Numbered from the stretch's first letter, positions 16,362-25,292 are shown. The stretch: DNA of 64,000 nucleotides from Pseudomonas songnenensis (GCF_003696315.1 NZ_RFFN01000002.1:213598-277597), one strand, 5' to 3'. Notes: generated from the sequence alone by a model not told the origin. Made by a program: numbers and translations.

Positions 16362-17249
16362 TTAGCTCAGATGGCGCTGGAACCAGGCAATGGTGCGTTG
16401 CCACGCCAGTTCGGCTGCCTGTTCGTCGTAACGCGGCGTGCTGTCGTTGTGAAAGCCGTGGTGGGTGCCGGGGTAGATGTAGGCCTCGTAGGGCTTGTCG
16501 GCGGTCTTGAGTGCGGCTTCGTAGGCGGGCCAGGTTTCGTTGACGCGCTCGTCCTGTTCGGCGAAGTGGAACAGCAGTGGCGCGCGGATCTTCTCCACAT
16601 CCGCCGGGTCTGCCTGGCGGCCATAGAACGGCACGGCGGCGCCGAGTTCGGGGTAGGCCACCGTTGCGGCGTTCGCCACCCCGCCGCCGTAGCAGAAGCC
16701 GGTGATGCCGACCGTGTCGCCGGTGGTCTCGTGGGCCATCAGCCATTCGATGGCGGCGAAGAAGTCGTTCATCAGCTTCTGCGGATCGACCTGAGCCTGC
16801 AGTTCGCGGCCCTTGTCGTCGTTGCCGGGGTAGCCGCCGACCGAACTCAGGCCGTCGGGCGCCAGGGCGACGAACCCGGCCTTGGCCACGCGCCGGGCCA
16901 CGTCTTCGATATAGGGATTGAGGCCACGGTTCTCGTGCACGACGACGATGCCCGGCACCTTGCCCTCGGCCTTGGCCGGGCGCACCAGATAGGCACGGAC
17001 CTCGCCGTGGCCTCTGGGCGAGGGATAGCGGACATACTCGGCGATGATGTCGGGGTCGGTAAAGGCGATCTGTTGCGCCAGCGCATAGTTGGGCGTGAGC
17101 GCGTCGAGCACGGCGACCGCCGTCATGCTGCACAGGGTGAAGGCGGTGGCGCGGTCGAGGAATTCGCGGCGGTTGAGTTTGCCGTGCACGTAGAAATCGT
17201 AGAGCTCGAGCAGTTCGGGGGCGAAGTCTCTGGCAGTCAGACGTTCCAT
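16362..17249 (-). CDS. Dienelactone hydrolase family protein with Tat-like signal
   Basis: 295 residues from the ATG at 17249 with an AAGGAG SD. The DLH fold has nucleophile Cys in GITGFCYGGG, an Asp/Glu in HFAEQDERV and His in GTHHGFHN. Residues 25-60 contain NRREFLDRATAFTLCSM, a twin-arginine-like motif and hydrophobic stretch ending ALAQQ, so export through Tat is plausible. About 25 charged residues precede the RR motif, as in YghX-type proteins. DLH enzymes open lactones such as dienelactone; substrates of exported members are unknown. The gene stands alone between the alpha/beta hydrolase and rnz. Confidence 0.88.
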   Translation of the reverse strand: MERLTARDFAPELLELYDFYVHGKLNRREFLDRATAFTLCSMTAVAVLDALTPNYALAQQIAFTDPDIIAEYVRYPSPRGHGEVRAYLVRPAKAEGKVPGIVVVHENRGLNPYIEDVARRVAKAGFVALAPDGLSSVGGYPGNDDKGRELQAQVDPQKLMNDFFAAIEWLMAHETTGDTVGITGFCYGGGVANAATVAYPELGAAVPFYGRQADPADVEKIRAPLLFHFAEQDERVNETWPAYEAALKTADKPYEAYIYPGTHHGFHNDSTPRYDEQAAELAWQRTIAWFQRHLS

Positions 17250-17358
17250 CGGCGGCTCCTTCGGTGGGGCGAAAGATGGCAGGGCGGTTGCGCTGGGTGG
17301 CAGCAGCCAGTGTAGACAGCCATGTCAACACCGGTGCGGTTGCTGACGATTTACCGGT

Positions 17359-18366
17359 TCAGGCCCTGGATTCGCCGTCGCGGCGCGGCGGGCGCGAAGT
17401 GGACGGCGGTTCGACGACCGTCAGCAGACCATCCTTGCCCAGATGCAGGCGCAGGTAATCCTCGGCGAGCAGCAGCTGGCCGGCGTAGAGCGCAGCGGCT
17501 TCGGCGCGCAGGTCCTCGATCGAATGGCCGCGGCCGACGTGCTTCTGATAGCGCGCGCTGAAGTGGGTCAGCACCAGGTTGGGCAAACCGACCGCCTGGG
17601 CGAAGCGCGCCACGGTGGCGGCCGTGCTGTGGCCGAAGTCGTTGCGGGCGTCGTTGGCCACGGCCTCGGTGTAGGTCGCCTCGTGCACCAGCAGCTGGGC
17701 ATCGCGGCAGGCTTCGGCCAGCAGGTCGGGACGGTCGTTGTCGCCCCCGACGACGATGCGCCGCGGGCTGCGGCTGAAGCTCAGGTAGTCGTGGCTGCGC
17801 AGCACGCGCCCCTCGTGCTCGATGTCGAAGCCGCGCGCCAGCTGGCCCCAGAGCGGGCCGCGCGGCACACCGTCATGTTCCAGACGTTCGATGTCAAGCC
17901 GCGGATCGGGGCGCGCCTCGCTGAAGCTGTAGCCGTAGCAGGGCACGCGATGGGACAGCTCGGTCGCCTCGATGCGCATGTTCGGGCTGCGCCATTCGTC
18001 CAATGTCTCGACCGCATGGAAGTCCAGCTCGTAGCTCAGCCAGCTCTGACTCATGCTCAGGGTGGCGCGTACCCAGGTCTCGATGCCCTGCGGGGCGATG
18101 ATCGTCAGCGGCGCCTTGCGCCCCATCATGCCTGCGCTGGCCAGCAGGCCGGGCAGGCCGTAGCAGTGGTCGCCATGCACATGGGTGATGCAGATCGCGC
18201 GCAGGTCGTGCAGCGACAGCGGCGTGCGCAGCAGACGATGCTGGGTGCCCTCGCCGCAGTCGATCAGGTACCAGGCCTTGCCGGTCTCTTCCAGCAGTGC
18301 CAGCGCGCTGACGTTGCGCGCGCGGGTCGGGGTGCCGGACGAGGTGCCGAGAAAGAGAAGATCCAC
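17359..18366 (-). CDS. rnz: Ribonuclease Z (tRNA 3' processing endonuclease)
   Basis: 335 residues, metallo-beta-lactamase fold. The zinc motif HVHGDHCYG and upstream [14 protein letters not shown] are the RNase Z hallmarks; later metal ligands appear in [17 protein letters not shown] and DFGHSTA, then THFSARY. It cleaves 3' of the discriminator base in tRNA precursors lacking CCA and may act as RNase BN. The start is GTG with GGAGAA 8 bases upstream. It is a little longer than E. coli Rnz (305), with an Arg/Pro-rich tail ([12 protein letters not shown]). It follows the fimV-like gene by 140 bases on the same strand. Confidence 0.92.
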   Translation of the reverse strand: MDLLFLGTSSGTPTRARNVSALALLEETGKAWYLIDCGEGTQHRLLRTPLSLHDLRAICITHVHGDHCYGLPGLLASAGMMGRKAPLTIIAPQGIETWVRATLSMSQSWLSYELDFHAVETLDEWRSPNMRIEATELSHRVPCYGYSFSEARPDPRLDIERLEHDGVPRGPLWGQLARGFDIEHEGRVLRSHDYLSFSRSPRRIVVGGDNDRPDLLAEACRDAQLLVHEATYTEAVANDARNDFGHSTAATVARFAQAVGLPNLVLTHFSARYQKHVGRGHSIEDLRAEAAALYAGQLLLAEDYLRLHLGKDGLLTVVEPPSTSRPPRRDGESRA

Positions 18367-18506
18367 GGGGCATGTTCTCCAGGTTGGGCTGGCTAGTATG
18401 CCGTACCCCGTGGAGGACGACCGTCGGCCCGTCGCCGGGAGCGCGCTTCCTCAGCCAACCGCCCGGGGGCATGGAGTGTTTGTCTGGCAAAGCACAAGCC
18501 CGTGCA

Positions 18507-20111
18507 TCAGGCGATGCGTGCCAGTTGCTCGCCAATGAAGCGTCGGTCATCGCTGTCGCTCTGGTCGAGCAGGGCAATCAGCAGGCGAGTCGCCTGGTCG
18601 ACCTCGCCGCGGTCGATGCTGGCCAGTGCTTCGTTGAGCCGCTCGCGCAGATCAGCCTCGACAGCCGCGACGGGGGGCGCGTTGGTCAGTGCATCGAGGT
18701 CATCCGGTAGGCTGGCGAGCATGTCATCCAGCAACTGCGCTTGCTGTGGCTGTTGCACGGCTTGCGGCTGCGCTGCAACCAGCGCCACGGCGGCAGGGGC
18801 TGCAGGGACGGCGGGGGTCCGATCGAGGTACTCGTCGTACGACATCTCAGTTACAACCGGAACGTCCCGCTGGAAGGGGTTGATATCCGGGAAAGACGCT
18901 TCTGCACGCTTGGCCTGGGCCTGGCGGGGCTCGCCGATGCCGGTCACAGCGACCGAGCGACGGCGATACCACAGCAAGCCGACCAGCAGACTCAGTAATC
19001 CCAGCAGGGGAATCAGCCAGGAGCTGCCGGTGCTAGTCTCCTGCATCGGCGGTGCCATCGCTACTGGCTGTACAGGCATCGTCTGCGGCTTCAGCTGCGC
19101 CGGCTGTTCGGCATGGCTGGTTACGGCAGTAGCATCCTGTACGGTGGCTTCAACGGCGACCGTGGCTGCCTGCCGCAGGGCGAGGGTGCTCTGCGCTTCG
19201 GCGAGCAGGCGATTCTGTTCGTCCATCTGTGCCTGCAGGCTCAGCACCTGAGCTTCGAGTTGTCTGAGTACATCGACCAGGCTTTGGTCCGGCCCCTCAG
19301 GCGCTTCGGCGAGCGTTGCAGGCGATGCGGGTTGAGAAGGGGCTTGCGGCTGCTCCATGCGGACTTGTGCTGGAGCAGCGGGCTCCGCTGCGGCCGATAC
19401 GATCGATGCGCCAGCCGCTACGCTATCGGGCAGAAGCAGCTCTTCACCGACACGCAGACGATTGCGATCGCCATTGATGAAGGCCGCAGGATTGAGTCGA
19501 AACAGGTCGGCCATCAATGCTTCACGGGAGGTCGATGGGGAAACGTCCATCCGCCCCGAGATGCTCCACAGGCTGTCGCCCGGCATGATCCGATAGCGTT
19601 TGTCTTGCGCGGCCACGGGCAGCGGCTCGATGGGTTCCGTCCGTGCGGGCTGGGTAAGGGTGACTCGCGGCGCCTCTGGTCGGGCTAGTGGTTGCGCCGA
19701 AAGCTCCGGCTGATACAACGGCGGATCGAGCAGCAGGGTGTACTCGCGCAATAGCTGGCCGCCCGGTAGTGTCAGCTCGACGATGAAATTCAGGTAGGGC
19801 TCTTTTACCGGGGCGGTAGAGGTCACCCGGATACGTTGCCTGCCCTGCTCGAGCACCGGCAGGAAATTCAAACCTGCCAGAAAGGCCGAGCGCTCGACTC
19901 CGGCGCGATTGAAAACATCACTCGGCGCGAGGCGCACCTTGATTTCATCGCTGTTCAGGCTGCGCGCATCGAGCAGCTCGATGTCGGCCTTCAGCGGCTC
20001 CGCCAGCGCCGAATGCAGGTTGATCTCTCCCAGCCCAAGTGCGCAGGCGAACGGTGAGAAAACGGCGGCGATCAGCGTGAACGGCCAAACAGCGAGACGA
20101 AAGGGCGACAT
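18507..20111 (-). CDS. FimV-like LysM membrane protein, reduced form
   Basis: 534 residues with the FimV layout in short form. A signal peptide ends at FACALGLGEIN; the conserved FimV N-terminal domain follows (LHSALAEPLKADIELLDA... LNFLPVLEQG), then a LysM-type peptidoglycan-binding segment (YRIMPGDSLWSISGRM... NRLRVGEELLLP) near 190-245. A coiled coil (LRQLEAQVLSLQAQMDEQN), one membrane helix (LIPLLGLLSLLVGLLWYRRR) and the C-terminal FimV motif (LRERLNEALASIDRGEVDQA) complete it. Full FimV is about 900 residues. FimV organises type IV pili and polar proteins. This may be a paralogue; no pilus genes are adjacent. Confidence 0.85.
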   Translation of the reverse strand: MSPFRLAVWPFTLIAAVFSPFACALGLGEINLHSALAEPLKADIELLDARSLNSDEIKVRLAPSDVFNRAGVERSAFLAGLNFLPVLEQGRQRIRVTSTAPVKEPYLNFIVELTLPGGQLLREYTLLLDPPLYQPELSAQPLARPEAPRVTLTQPARTEPIEPLPVAAQDKRYRIMPGDSLWSISGRMDVSPSTSREALMADLFRLNPAAFINGDRNRLRVGEELLLPDSVAAGASIVSAAAEPAAPAQVRMEQPQAPSQPASPATLAEAPEGPDQSLVDVLRQLEAQVLSLQAQMDEQNRLLAEAQSTLALRQAATVAVEATVQDATAVTSHAEQPAQLKPQTMPVQPVAMAPPMQETSTGSSWLIPLLGLLSLLVGLLWYRRRSVAVTGIGEPRQAQAKRAEASFPDINPFQRDVPVVTEMSYDEYLDRTPAVPAAPAAVALVAAQPQAVQQPQQAQLLDDMLASLPDDLDALTNAPPVAAVEADLRERLNEALASIDRGEVDQATRLLIALLDQSDSDDRRFIGEQLARIA

Positions 20112-20160
20112 AGTGTTCCCGTGCCATCAGTAGCCGGGGGCGGACCGGTGCGCCCGCAGG

Positions 20161-20192
20161 CGGCCATGGCGGGCGGCCATGGCGGGCGGCCT
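20161..20192. repeat. 13-bp tandem repeat, about 2.5 copies
   Basis: GCGGCCATGGCGG occurs twice head to tail (20161-20173, 20174-20186), then GCGGCC. Each unit contains the palindrome GGCCATGGC. It lies 50-80 bases upstream of the fimV-like start. Confidence 0.7.
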
Positions 20193-20303
20193 ACTCCCCC
20201 GACATGAACGTGAGAGTGGCTATGATCTTCCAATGATGGCACTTTGCCAAGCTGTTCACATTTTCCCGGATCGACGGCTACCGACGGGGAGGCATCTGCC
20301 AGC

Positions 20304-20340
20304 GAAAACCGCCCCGCGCCCGGGCTCAGTTTTGCGGGGC
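20304..20340 (-). terminator. Rho-independent terminator after the DUF1624 gene
   Basis: On the minus strand GCCCCGC, a 16-base loop, GCGGGGC, then GGTTTTCGC. It begins 11 bases after the stop at 20351. Confidence 0.6.
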
Positions 20341-20350
20341 CGGCTCGGTC

Positions 20351-21514
20351 TCAGAGGTATTTCAGCCAGGCGATATCCCGCCGTCGTGCCTTCAGTTCGG
20401 CGAACCAGCGCACCGCCGGGAGCAGCACCACCGCCAGCGCCACGGTACACAACCACAGCGGCCAGACTGCGTCGAAGCCGAAGTGATTGCCGCGGTTCAG
20501 GCCCCAGATCGCCACGGCGGCGATGTAGAGCAGCTTCAGCACGTACAGGTGCAGCAGGTAGAAGAACATCGGTGCGGCACCGAATACGGTCAGCGGCCGC
20601 AGCCAGGCGCGGCCCTGCTTGCGTTCGAAGTAACGCAGCAGAAGCAGGCCGCAACCCAGCGTCAGGCACAGGAACAGCAGCGACGGCGGGTACTTGGTGA
20701 CGTTGAGCAGGCTCATCAGCGTCCGCAGGCCGTCCTCGCCGACGACCCAGGGCTGCTCGTCGTAGCTGTTGATCAGCCGCAGCAGAACGAAGGTGAGCAA
20801 TGCGCCTTGAGCCCAGCCGCCCAGGTAGCGCTGGCGTCGCTCCGGGTCGGCGTTCCTGGCGAACCAGGGGCCGGCGGCATAGCCGAGGGCGATCACGCCG
20901 ATCCACGGTAGCAGCGGGTAGGAAGTGCGCAGCCGCAGGTTTTCCGAAACCTCGAGCCAGCCGCGGTCGTGCAGGATCGCCCATGGCACATGCAGCGCGG
21001 AGTCTGCTGCGAACTGCAGCGGATCGAGCAGGTTATGCCCGCCAATGATCACCAGCCCCAGTACGACCAGCGCAGGGCGCGGCAGCCATAGCAGTGCCGA
21101 GAGCGCGAGCATGCTCAGGCCGATGGCCCAGATCACTTGTAGATAGATCACCTGAGGCGGGAACTGCAACGTCCAGGCGAAGTTGACCAGGGTGAATTCG
21201 AGCGCCACCAGGAACAGCCCGCGTTTGAGCAGAAAGCTCGATACCGCACGGCGGTCCTGGTGCTTTTCGCCATAAAGAAAGGCCGACAAGCCGGTCAGAA
21301 AGATGAACACCGGCGCACAGAGATGCGCCAGGGTGCGGCTGAAGAACAGCGCCGGCTCGGTGACCGCCACATCCATCGGGTCGGGCACCTGCATATGCAG
21401 CAGGAAGGTTTCACGGACATGGTCGAGCAGCATGAACAGGATCACCAGGCCGCGCAGCGCGTCGATGGATTGCAGGCGCGCCGCGGCTGGCGAGGTCAGG
21501 TCAGGGGAGGGCAT
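20351..21514 (-). CDS. DUF1624 / heparan-alpha-glucosaminide acetyltransferase-like membrane protein
   Basis: 387 residues from the ATG at 21514; a TTG nine codons upstream is less likely. The N-terminus RLQSIDALRGLVILFMLLDHVRET is the DUF1624 signature; the His is the proposed acetyl-carrying or catalytic residue in this acyltransferase-3-like fold. About ten hydrophobic helices follow. Members are thought to acylate sugars or envelope components across the inner membrane; substrate and donor are unknown here. It is monocistronic: a strong terminator follows, and a hairpin separates it from the VOC/YCII operon upstream. Confidence 0.85.
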   Translation of the reverse strand: MPSPDLTSPAAARLQSIDALRGLVILFMLLDHVRETFLLHMQVPDPMDVAVTEPALFFSRTLAHLCAPVFIFLTGLSAFLYGEKHQDRRAVSSFLLKRGLFLVALEFTLVNFAWTLQFPPQVIYLQVIWAIGLSMLALSALLWLPRPALVVLGLVIIGGHNLLDPLQFAADSALHVPWAILHDRGWLEVSENLRLRTSYPLLPWIGVIALGYAAGPWFARNADPERRQRYLGGWAQGALLTFVLLRLINSYDEQPWVVGEDGLRTLMSLLNVTKYPPSLLFLCLTLGCGLLLLRYFERKQGRAWLRPLTVFGAAPMFFYLLHLYVLKLLYIAAVAIWGLNRGNHFGFDAVWPLWLCTVALAVVLLPAVRWFAELKARRRDIAWLKYL

Positions 21515-21542
21515 GGATGGCTCACAACGGGATGAACGCAAT

Positions 21543-21567
21543 GCGGGCGCAGAATCGCTGCGCCCGC
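21543..21567 (-). terminator. Hairpin after the YCII-VOC operon
   Basis: Perfect 10-bp stem GCGGGCGCAG / CTGCGCCCGC with a 5-base loop, about 100 bases downstream of the VOC stop. No T tract. Confidence 0.5.
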
Positions 21568-21664
21568 CAGAAGGTGCGATACGTTATAACAAAGACGCCG
21601 CCTCTCCAAATGCGAATCAACCACAATGCCGCTACTGACCTGCAAACGGCAGATTGCGCTCAGA

Positions 21665-22081
21665 TTATTCGCAGTTAACCATCCACGACACGCCGAAGCG
21701 GTCGGTGAGCATGCCGAAACGCTCGGCCCAGAAGGTCTTCTCCAGCGGCATGACCACCGTGCCGCCCTCGGCCAGTGCAGCGAAGAGCTTTTCGCTTTCG
21801 TCCACGCTGGTCGGGTGCAGGGAAACCGAACAACCCTTGATGCCTTCGTACGGCCCGCCGCCGCAGGTGTCGCCGGGCAAGGTGTCGGAGGCCATCAGCA
21901 CGCCGTCGCCGAGGTCGAGGCAGGCATGCATGATCCGTTCGCGGTACTCGGCGGGAAACTGCTCGGCATCCGGCGCCTGGGCAAAGGTCATCATCTCCAG
22001 CGTGCCGCCCAGCACATCCTTGTAGAAGGTGAACGCCTCGCGGGTGGTGCCGTCGAGGGTGAGGTAGGTGGTGATCTTCAT
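21665..22081 (-). CDS. VOC family protein (PhnB-like)
   Basis: 138 residues from the ATG at 22081 with an AAGGAG SD; the longer open frame runs into the YCII gene and is not used. MKITTYLTLDGTTREAFTFYKDVLGG and FGMLTDRFGVSWMVNCE at the end are typical of PhnB-like vicinal-oxygen-chelate proteins. A vicinal acid/His set (ERIMHACLDLGD) suits metal or ligand binding. Function is unknown. It starts 17 bases after the YCII stop, forming an operon often seen beside an ECF sigma factor, which is absent here. Confidence 0.88.
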   Translation of the reverse strand: MKITTYLTLDGTTREAFTFYKDVLGGTLEMMTFAQAPDAEQFPAEYRERIMHACLDLGDGVLMASDTLPGDTCGGGPYEGIKGCSVSLHPTSVDESEKLFAALAEGGTVVMPLEKTFWAERFGMLTDRFGVSWMVNCE

Positions 22082-22098
22082 TGGTTTGCTCCTTGCGG

Positions 22099-22518
22099 TC
22101 AGTGGTTGAGTTGCGCGCGCAGGCGGTCTTCCTGCTCGCGCAGTTCGGGGGTGAACTCGGCGCCGAAGTCTTCCGCTTCGAATATCTGGCGAATCTCGAT
22201 TTCCGCATCGCCGATGGCCTGTTGCGGGCAGCGCTTGATCCAGTCGATGGTCTCCTGCAGCGACGCGGTCTGGAACAGCCAGTAGCCGGCGATCAGCTCG
22301 CGGGTTTCGGCGAACGGGCCATCGGTGACGCTGCACTGGCCGCCGCTGAAACGAACCCGTGCGCCCTTGTCGCTGGGGTGCAGGCCCTCGCCGCCGAGCA
22401 GTACGCCGGCATTGGCCAGTTCTTCGTTGTAGCGGCCCATCGCCCTGAGAACGTCCTCGCTGGGCATCTCGCCAGCTTCGGTTTGCGGGGTGGCCTTGAT
22501 CATCACCATGAAACGCAT
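22099..22518 (-). CDS. YCII/DGPF-domain protein
   Basis: 139 residues with an AGGAG SD 8 bases before the ATG. MRFMVMIKATPQTEAGEMPS at the N-terminus and VTDGPFAETRELIAGYWLFQ, which includes the DGPF motif, identify the family, a ferredoxin-like fold with a His/Asp pair. Biochemical role is unknown. A C-terminal extension (EFTPELREQEDRLRAQL) is charged and helical. It is the first gene of the YCII-VOC pair. Confidence 0.9.
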   Translation of the reverse strand: MRFMVMIKATPQTEAGEMPSEDVLRAMGRYNEELANAGVLLGGEGLHPSDKGARVRFSGGQCSVTDGPFAETRELIAGYWLFQTASLQETIDWIKRCPQQAIGDAEIEIRQIFEAEDFGAEFTPELREQEDRLRAQLNH

Positions 22519-22637
22519 CGGTGGACTCCTTCAGTGGAATGGAAAGAGCCTAGACGGGCATACGGCAATTTCCGTCGGCTCCGATCATTGGTCGAACGGG
22601 CGCGGAAGGAATCGACAGGTCTTTGAGAATTCTTTGC

Positions 22638-23387
22638 TCAGGGCAGCGGATAGGTCAGCAGAAGCAGATGCAGGCTGTTGACCGCACCGTGCAGAAACAC
22701 CGCGACCCACAGGCGATCACCGGAGTAATGGAAGGCCAGGCCGTAGCCCAGACCGGCCAGCGTGGCGAGCCCGGCGAAACCGAAGCCTGCCGGCAGGTGC
22801 GCGGCGCCGAACAGGGCAGTCGCCAGGCCGATGCCGATGGCCGGACCGAAGTGGCGGGCCAGTGCACGCTGCAGCAGGCCGCGAAAGATCAGCTCTTCGG
22901 CCAGGCAGGTGATGCCCAGGTTGACCAGCAGCCAGGGCAGGAACAGCGCCGGCCATTTCGGTTGCCAGTCCAGTACGCCAGAGGCCAGTGCCAGCAGCGG
23001 GACGAGGATCAGGCAGGCGCCTGACGCCAGCAGGGTGAGTCTGATCGAGCGCCAATCCGTTCGTGGCTGGCCCAGCCACCAGGCCAGCAGCAGTGCCGCG
23101 ACCATCGCCTTGTCCGGGCTGATGCGCAATTGCCAAGGCGAGGCACCGCCCAGATCCTGCGGTGGGCCGAGCGGCAGCGGGCTGAAGCCGGGCAGCAGAT
23201 GTGCGGCGAGCAACAGCGCGCCGAGCAGCGTACCGAACAGCCACGGCGAGTTGGGGATGTGCGGCTGAGCGACAAGCCAGCCAGCGAATAGCAGAACGGC
23301 CAGCGCGCCAACCGGCTCGATCATGCCGAGGGCCAGGCCGAGTGATAGCGCGACGACCGGAATGCAGTAGTGCAGCCTGCGAATCAC
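22638..23387 (-). CDS. CPBP family intramembrane metalloprotease (Abi/CAAX-like)
   Basis: 249 residues, about seven membrane helices. The catalytic motifs are EELIFRGLLQRAL (EExxxR) and FGAAHLPAG (the His motif), with a later His/Asn region (FLHGAVNSL). The family includes Rce1-like CAAX proteases and bacteriocin self-immunity proteins. The start is GTG at 23387, one base after the TAG of the upstream COG3904-type gene, so the two are translationally coupled. The substrate is unknown. Confidence 0.87.
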   Translation of the reverse strand: MIRRLHYCIPVVALSLGLALGMIEPVGALAVLLFAGWLVAQPHIPNSPWLFGTLLGALLLAAHLLPGFSPLPLGPPQDLGGASPWQLRISPDKAMVAALLLAWWLGQPRTDWRSIRLTLLASGACLILVPLLALASGVLDWQPKWPALFLPWLLVNLGITCLAEELIFRGLLQRALARHFGPAIGIGLATALFGAAHLPAGFGFAGLATLAGLGYGLAFHYSGDRLWVAVFLHGAVNSLHLLLLTYPLP

Positions 23388-23388
23388 T

Positions 23389-23943
23389 CTATTGCAGCCG
23401 ATAGCGCGCGAGCTCCTTTGGCGTGAGCACGCGCATGCGCCACGGTTCGATCAGCTGCATGTCGTCCGCCAGCCGCGTATTGACGCCCATGTCCCGGAAG
23501 TAGATGCGTGGTGCGCGGTGTGGTCGCTGGCTGATGGACAGCGCTGACTCGCCATTGGCGACGTAGGGCCGATGCAGGCCGACATGGCCGCGCACGGTGC
23601 GCTGCCGTCCCGCCGCCAGCAGGTAGATGCAACTGCCCTGGCAGACCGCCGCCTCTGGCACCAGGGCGTCGAAACCCGTCTCGCGCAGCAGATAGCCCAT
23701 GCGCATCGCTTCCGCTGCGCTGCCGCCGATGTTGTCGAGGATCAGCAGCTTGCGCGCGTGCTTGCCAGGGTGGGCCATGATGCCCTTGAGCAGCGCTTCG
23801 TAGTCACCCGGCGCGATCTGCTCGGTAACCCGCGCGACCAGCACCTGCCCCTGGCCTTCATGCTCCAGCAGCAATACCTCGACCTTGGCGTGAGCGGTGC
23901 AGGCAAACAGCGCCAGTGCGCAGAGCGTGAGAAGGCGAAGCAT
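23389..23943 (-). CDS. Periplasmic COG3904-like (ClpP-fold-like) protein
   Basis: 184 residues with a signal peptide (MLRLLTLCALALFACTAHAKV). LDNIGGSAAEAMRMGYLLRE resembles the SPGG(D/N)xxxAxxxG strand-turn of ClpP/SppA-fold proteins. VCQGSCIYLLAAGRQRTV with two Cys around a Ser is the COG3904 signature, and VGLHRPY follows. In ClpP-type enzymes the Ser in this region is the nucleophile. Catalysis has not been shown for this group as far as I know. It is coupled to the CPBP protease gene downstream. Confidence 0.7.
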   Translation of the reverse strand: MLRLLTLCALALFACTAHAKVEVLLLEHEGQGQVLVARVTEQIAPGDYEALLKGIMAHPGKHARKLLILDNIGGSAAEAMRMGYLLRETGFDALVPEAAVCQGSCIYLLAAGRQRTVRGHVGLHRPYVANGESALSISQRPHRAPRIYFRDMGVNTRLADDMQLIEPWRMRVLTPKELARYRLQ

Positions 23944-24041
23944 CGAGCGGGCGGTCCTGAAGTTAGAGGTGGCGAAGATACCCGCAGCGCCGGCTTTCGC
24001 CTACTGCGACCTTCGCCCCTCGCTCGGGCCTGGCTAGCGTG

Positions 24042-25292
24042 TCAGCGTGCGGCGCTTTCGGCGGACAATGCGCGAATCATCGCCGTCGTCAGATACAGCC
24101 GCGGCGCGATGCTCGACAGCTCGATGTACTCGTCTTCCGAGTGCAGCCCGGCACCGACCACGCCCATGGTTTCCAGCACGGCCGGCTTGTCGCTGTCCGG
24201 CACGTAGGCGTAACCGGCATCGGTGCCGAAGCGCATGGCGATCGGCTCAATACGCTGGTCGATCTCGCCATACAGGCGCTGCGCAATCTCGGCCAGGCGC
24301 TCCGATGCCGGATTCTTCGCCAGCGGCGGGCGGCCCTTGTCGACGCGCAGCTCGACGCGGGTGTCGTCGATCAGCTTGTCCTCGATGATCTTCTGCGCAT
24401 CGGCGAGCACGCGTTCGGTCTCGCTGATGTCGGAGTAGCGCATGTCCGCTTCGGCGGTCGCCTTGTTCGGGATGATGTTGCGCTTCTCGCCGCCGGCGAT
24501 CATGGTCCAGCTGACCGTGGTGCCCTTGTCCGGGTCGTCCAGGTCCTTGAGCTGCACCAGCTGGTGCGCCAGTTCCAGCACGGCGTTGCGACCGTCCTCC
24601 GGTGCGGAGCCGGCGTGGGAGGATTTGCCCTTCACCTCCAGCATCACCGCATTGATGCCATTGGTGGCGGTGGTCACCGCGTCGCTGTCCGGCGGCTCGT
24701 AGGAGAAGACGTAGTCATGCTTGCGGGCCAGCTCGGCGATGATCTTCTTCGAGCCGGCCGAGCCCATTTCCTCATCCGGGTTGAACAGCACGGTGATCGT
24801 GCCGTACTCGTCGAACTGCTGCGCCTTGAGCAGCTCCAGCGCATGCAGAATCATCGCCACGCCACCCTTGGCATCGGCCACACCGGGGCCGTAGGCGCGC
24901 TGCTCGTCCATGCGAAACGGGCGCTCAGCGGCGGTGCCTTCGGCGAACACCGTGTCGTAATGCACCATCAGCAGGAAGTCCTTGCTGCCAGTGCCTTTGA
25001 GGGTGCCGACGATGTTGTCGCCGGCCGATGGCGTGGCCGGGCTGGTGCTGACTTGCGCCCCAAGCGCCTGCAAGCGTTCGACCAGCATTTTGCTGACCGT
25101 TGCCAGGCCCTCGGCCTGGCCGGTGCCGGTATCCACCGCCACCAGCTGTTTCACGGTTTCGATATAGGCGCTCTGTTCGGCCTTGGCCTGCTCGAGCAAC
25201 TCGGCGGGTTTGATTTCGGCAGCGATGGCAGACAGTGAAGACAGGCAGAGCGCGACTGCAGCGGCAATTGGGGCGACGGCGCGGATGGGCAT
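24042..25292 (-). CDS. M20 family carboxypeptidase (glutamate carboxypeptidase-like)
   Basis: 416 residues from the ATG at 25292 with GAGG upstream; the frame continues far upstream without coding character. A signal peptide (VALCLSSLSAIAAE) indicates periplasmic export. M20 motifs are visible: VHYDTVF (zinc His/Asp), GVADAKGG (bridging Asp), NPDEEMGS (Glu base and ligand), the dimerisation region GKSSHAGSAPEDGRNAV, and a final zinc-binding His in GAGLHSEDEYIE. Size and export match Pseudomonas carboxypeptidase G2 (CPG2, 415 residues), which cleaves C-terminal glutamate from folates. Folate specificity here is a guess. Confidence 0.88.
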   Translation of the reverse strand: MPIRAVAPIAAAVALCLSSLSAIAAEIKPAELLEQAKAEQSAYIETVKQLVAVDTGTGQAEGLATVSKMLVERLQALGAQVSTSPATPSAGDNIVGTLKGTGSKDFLLMVHYDTVFAEGTAAERPFRMDEQRAYGPGVADAKGGVAMILHALELLKAQQFDEYGTITVLFNPDEEMGSAGSKKIIAELARKHDYVFSYEPPDSDAVTTATNGINAVMLEVKGKSSHAGSAPEDGRNAVLELAHQLVQLKDLDDPDKGTTVSWTMIAGGEKRNIIPNKATAEADMRYSDISETERVLADAQKIIEDKLIDDTRVELRVDKGRPPLAKNPASERLAEIAQRLYGEIDQRIEPIAMRFGTDAGYAYVPDSDKPAVLETMGVVGAGLHSEDEYIELSSIAPRLYLTTAMIRALSAESAAR

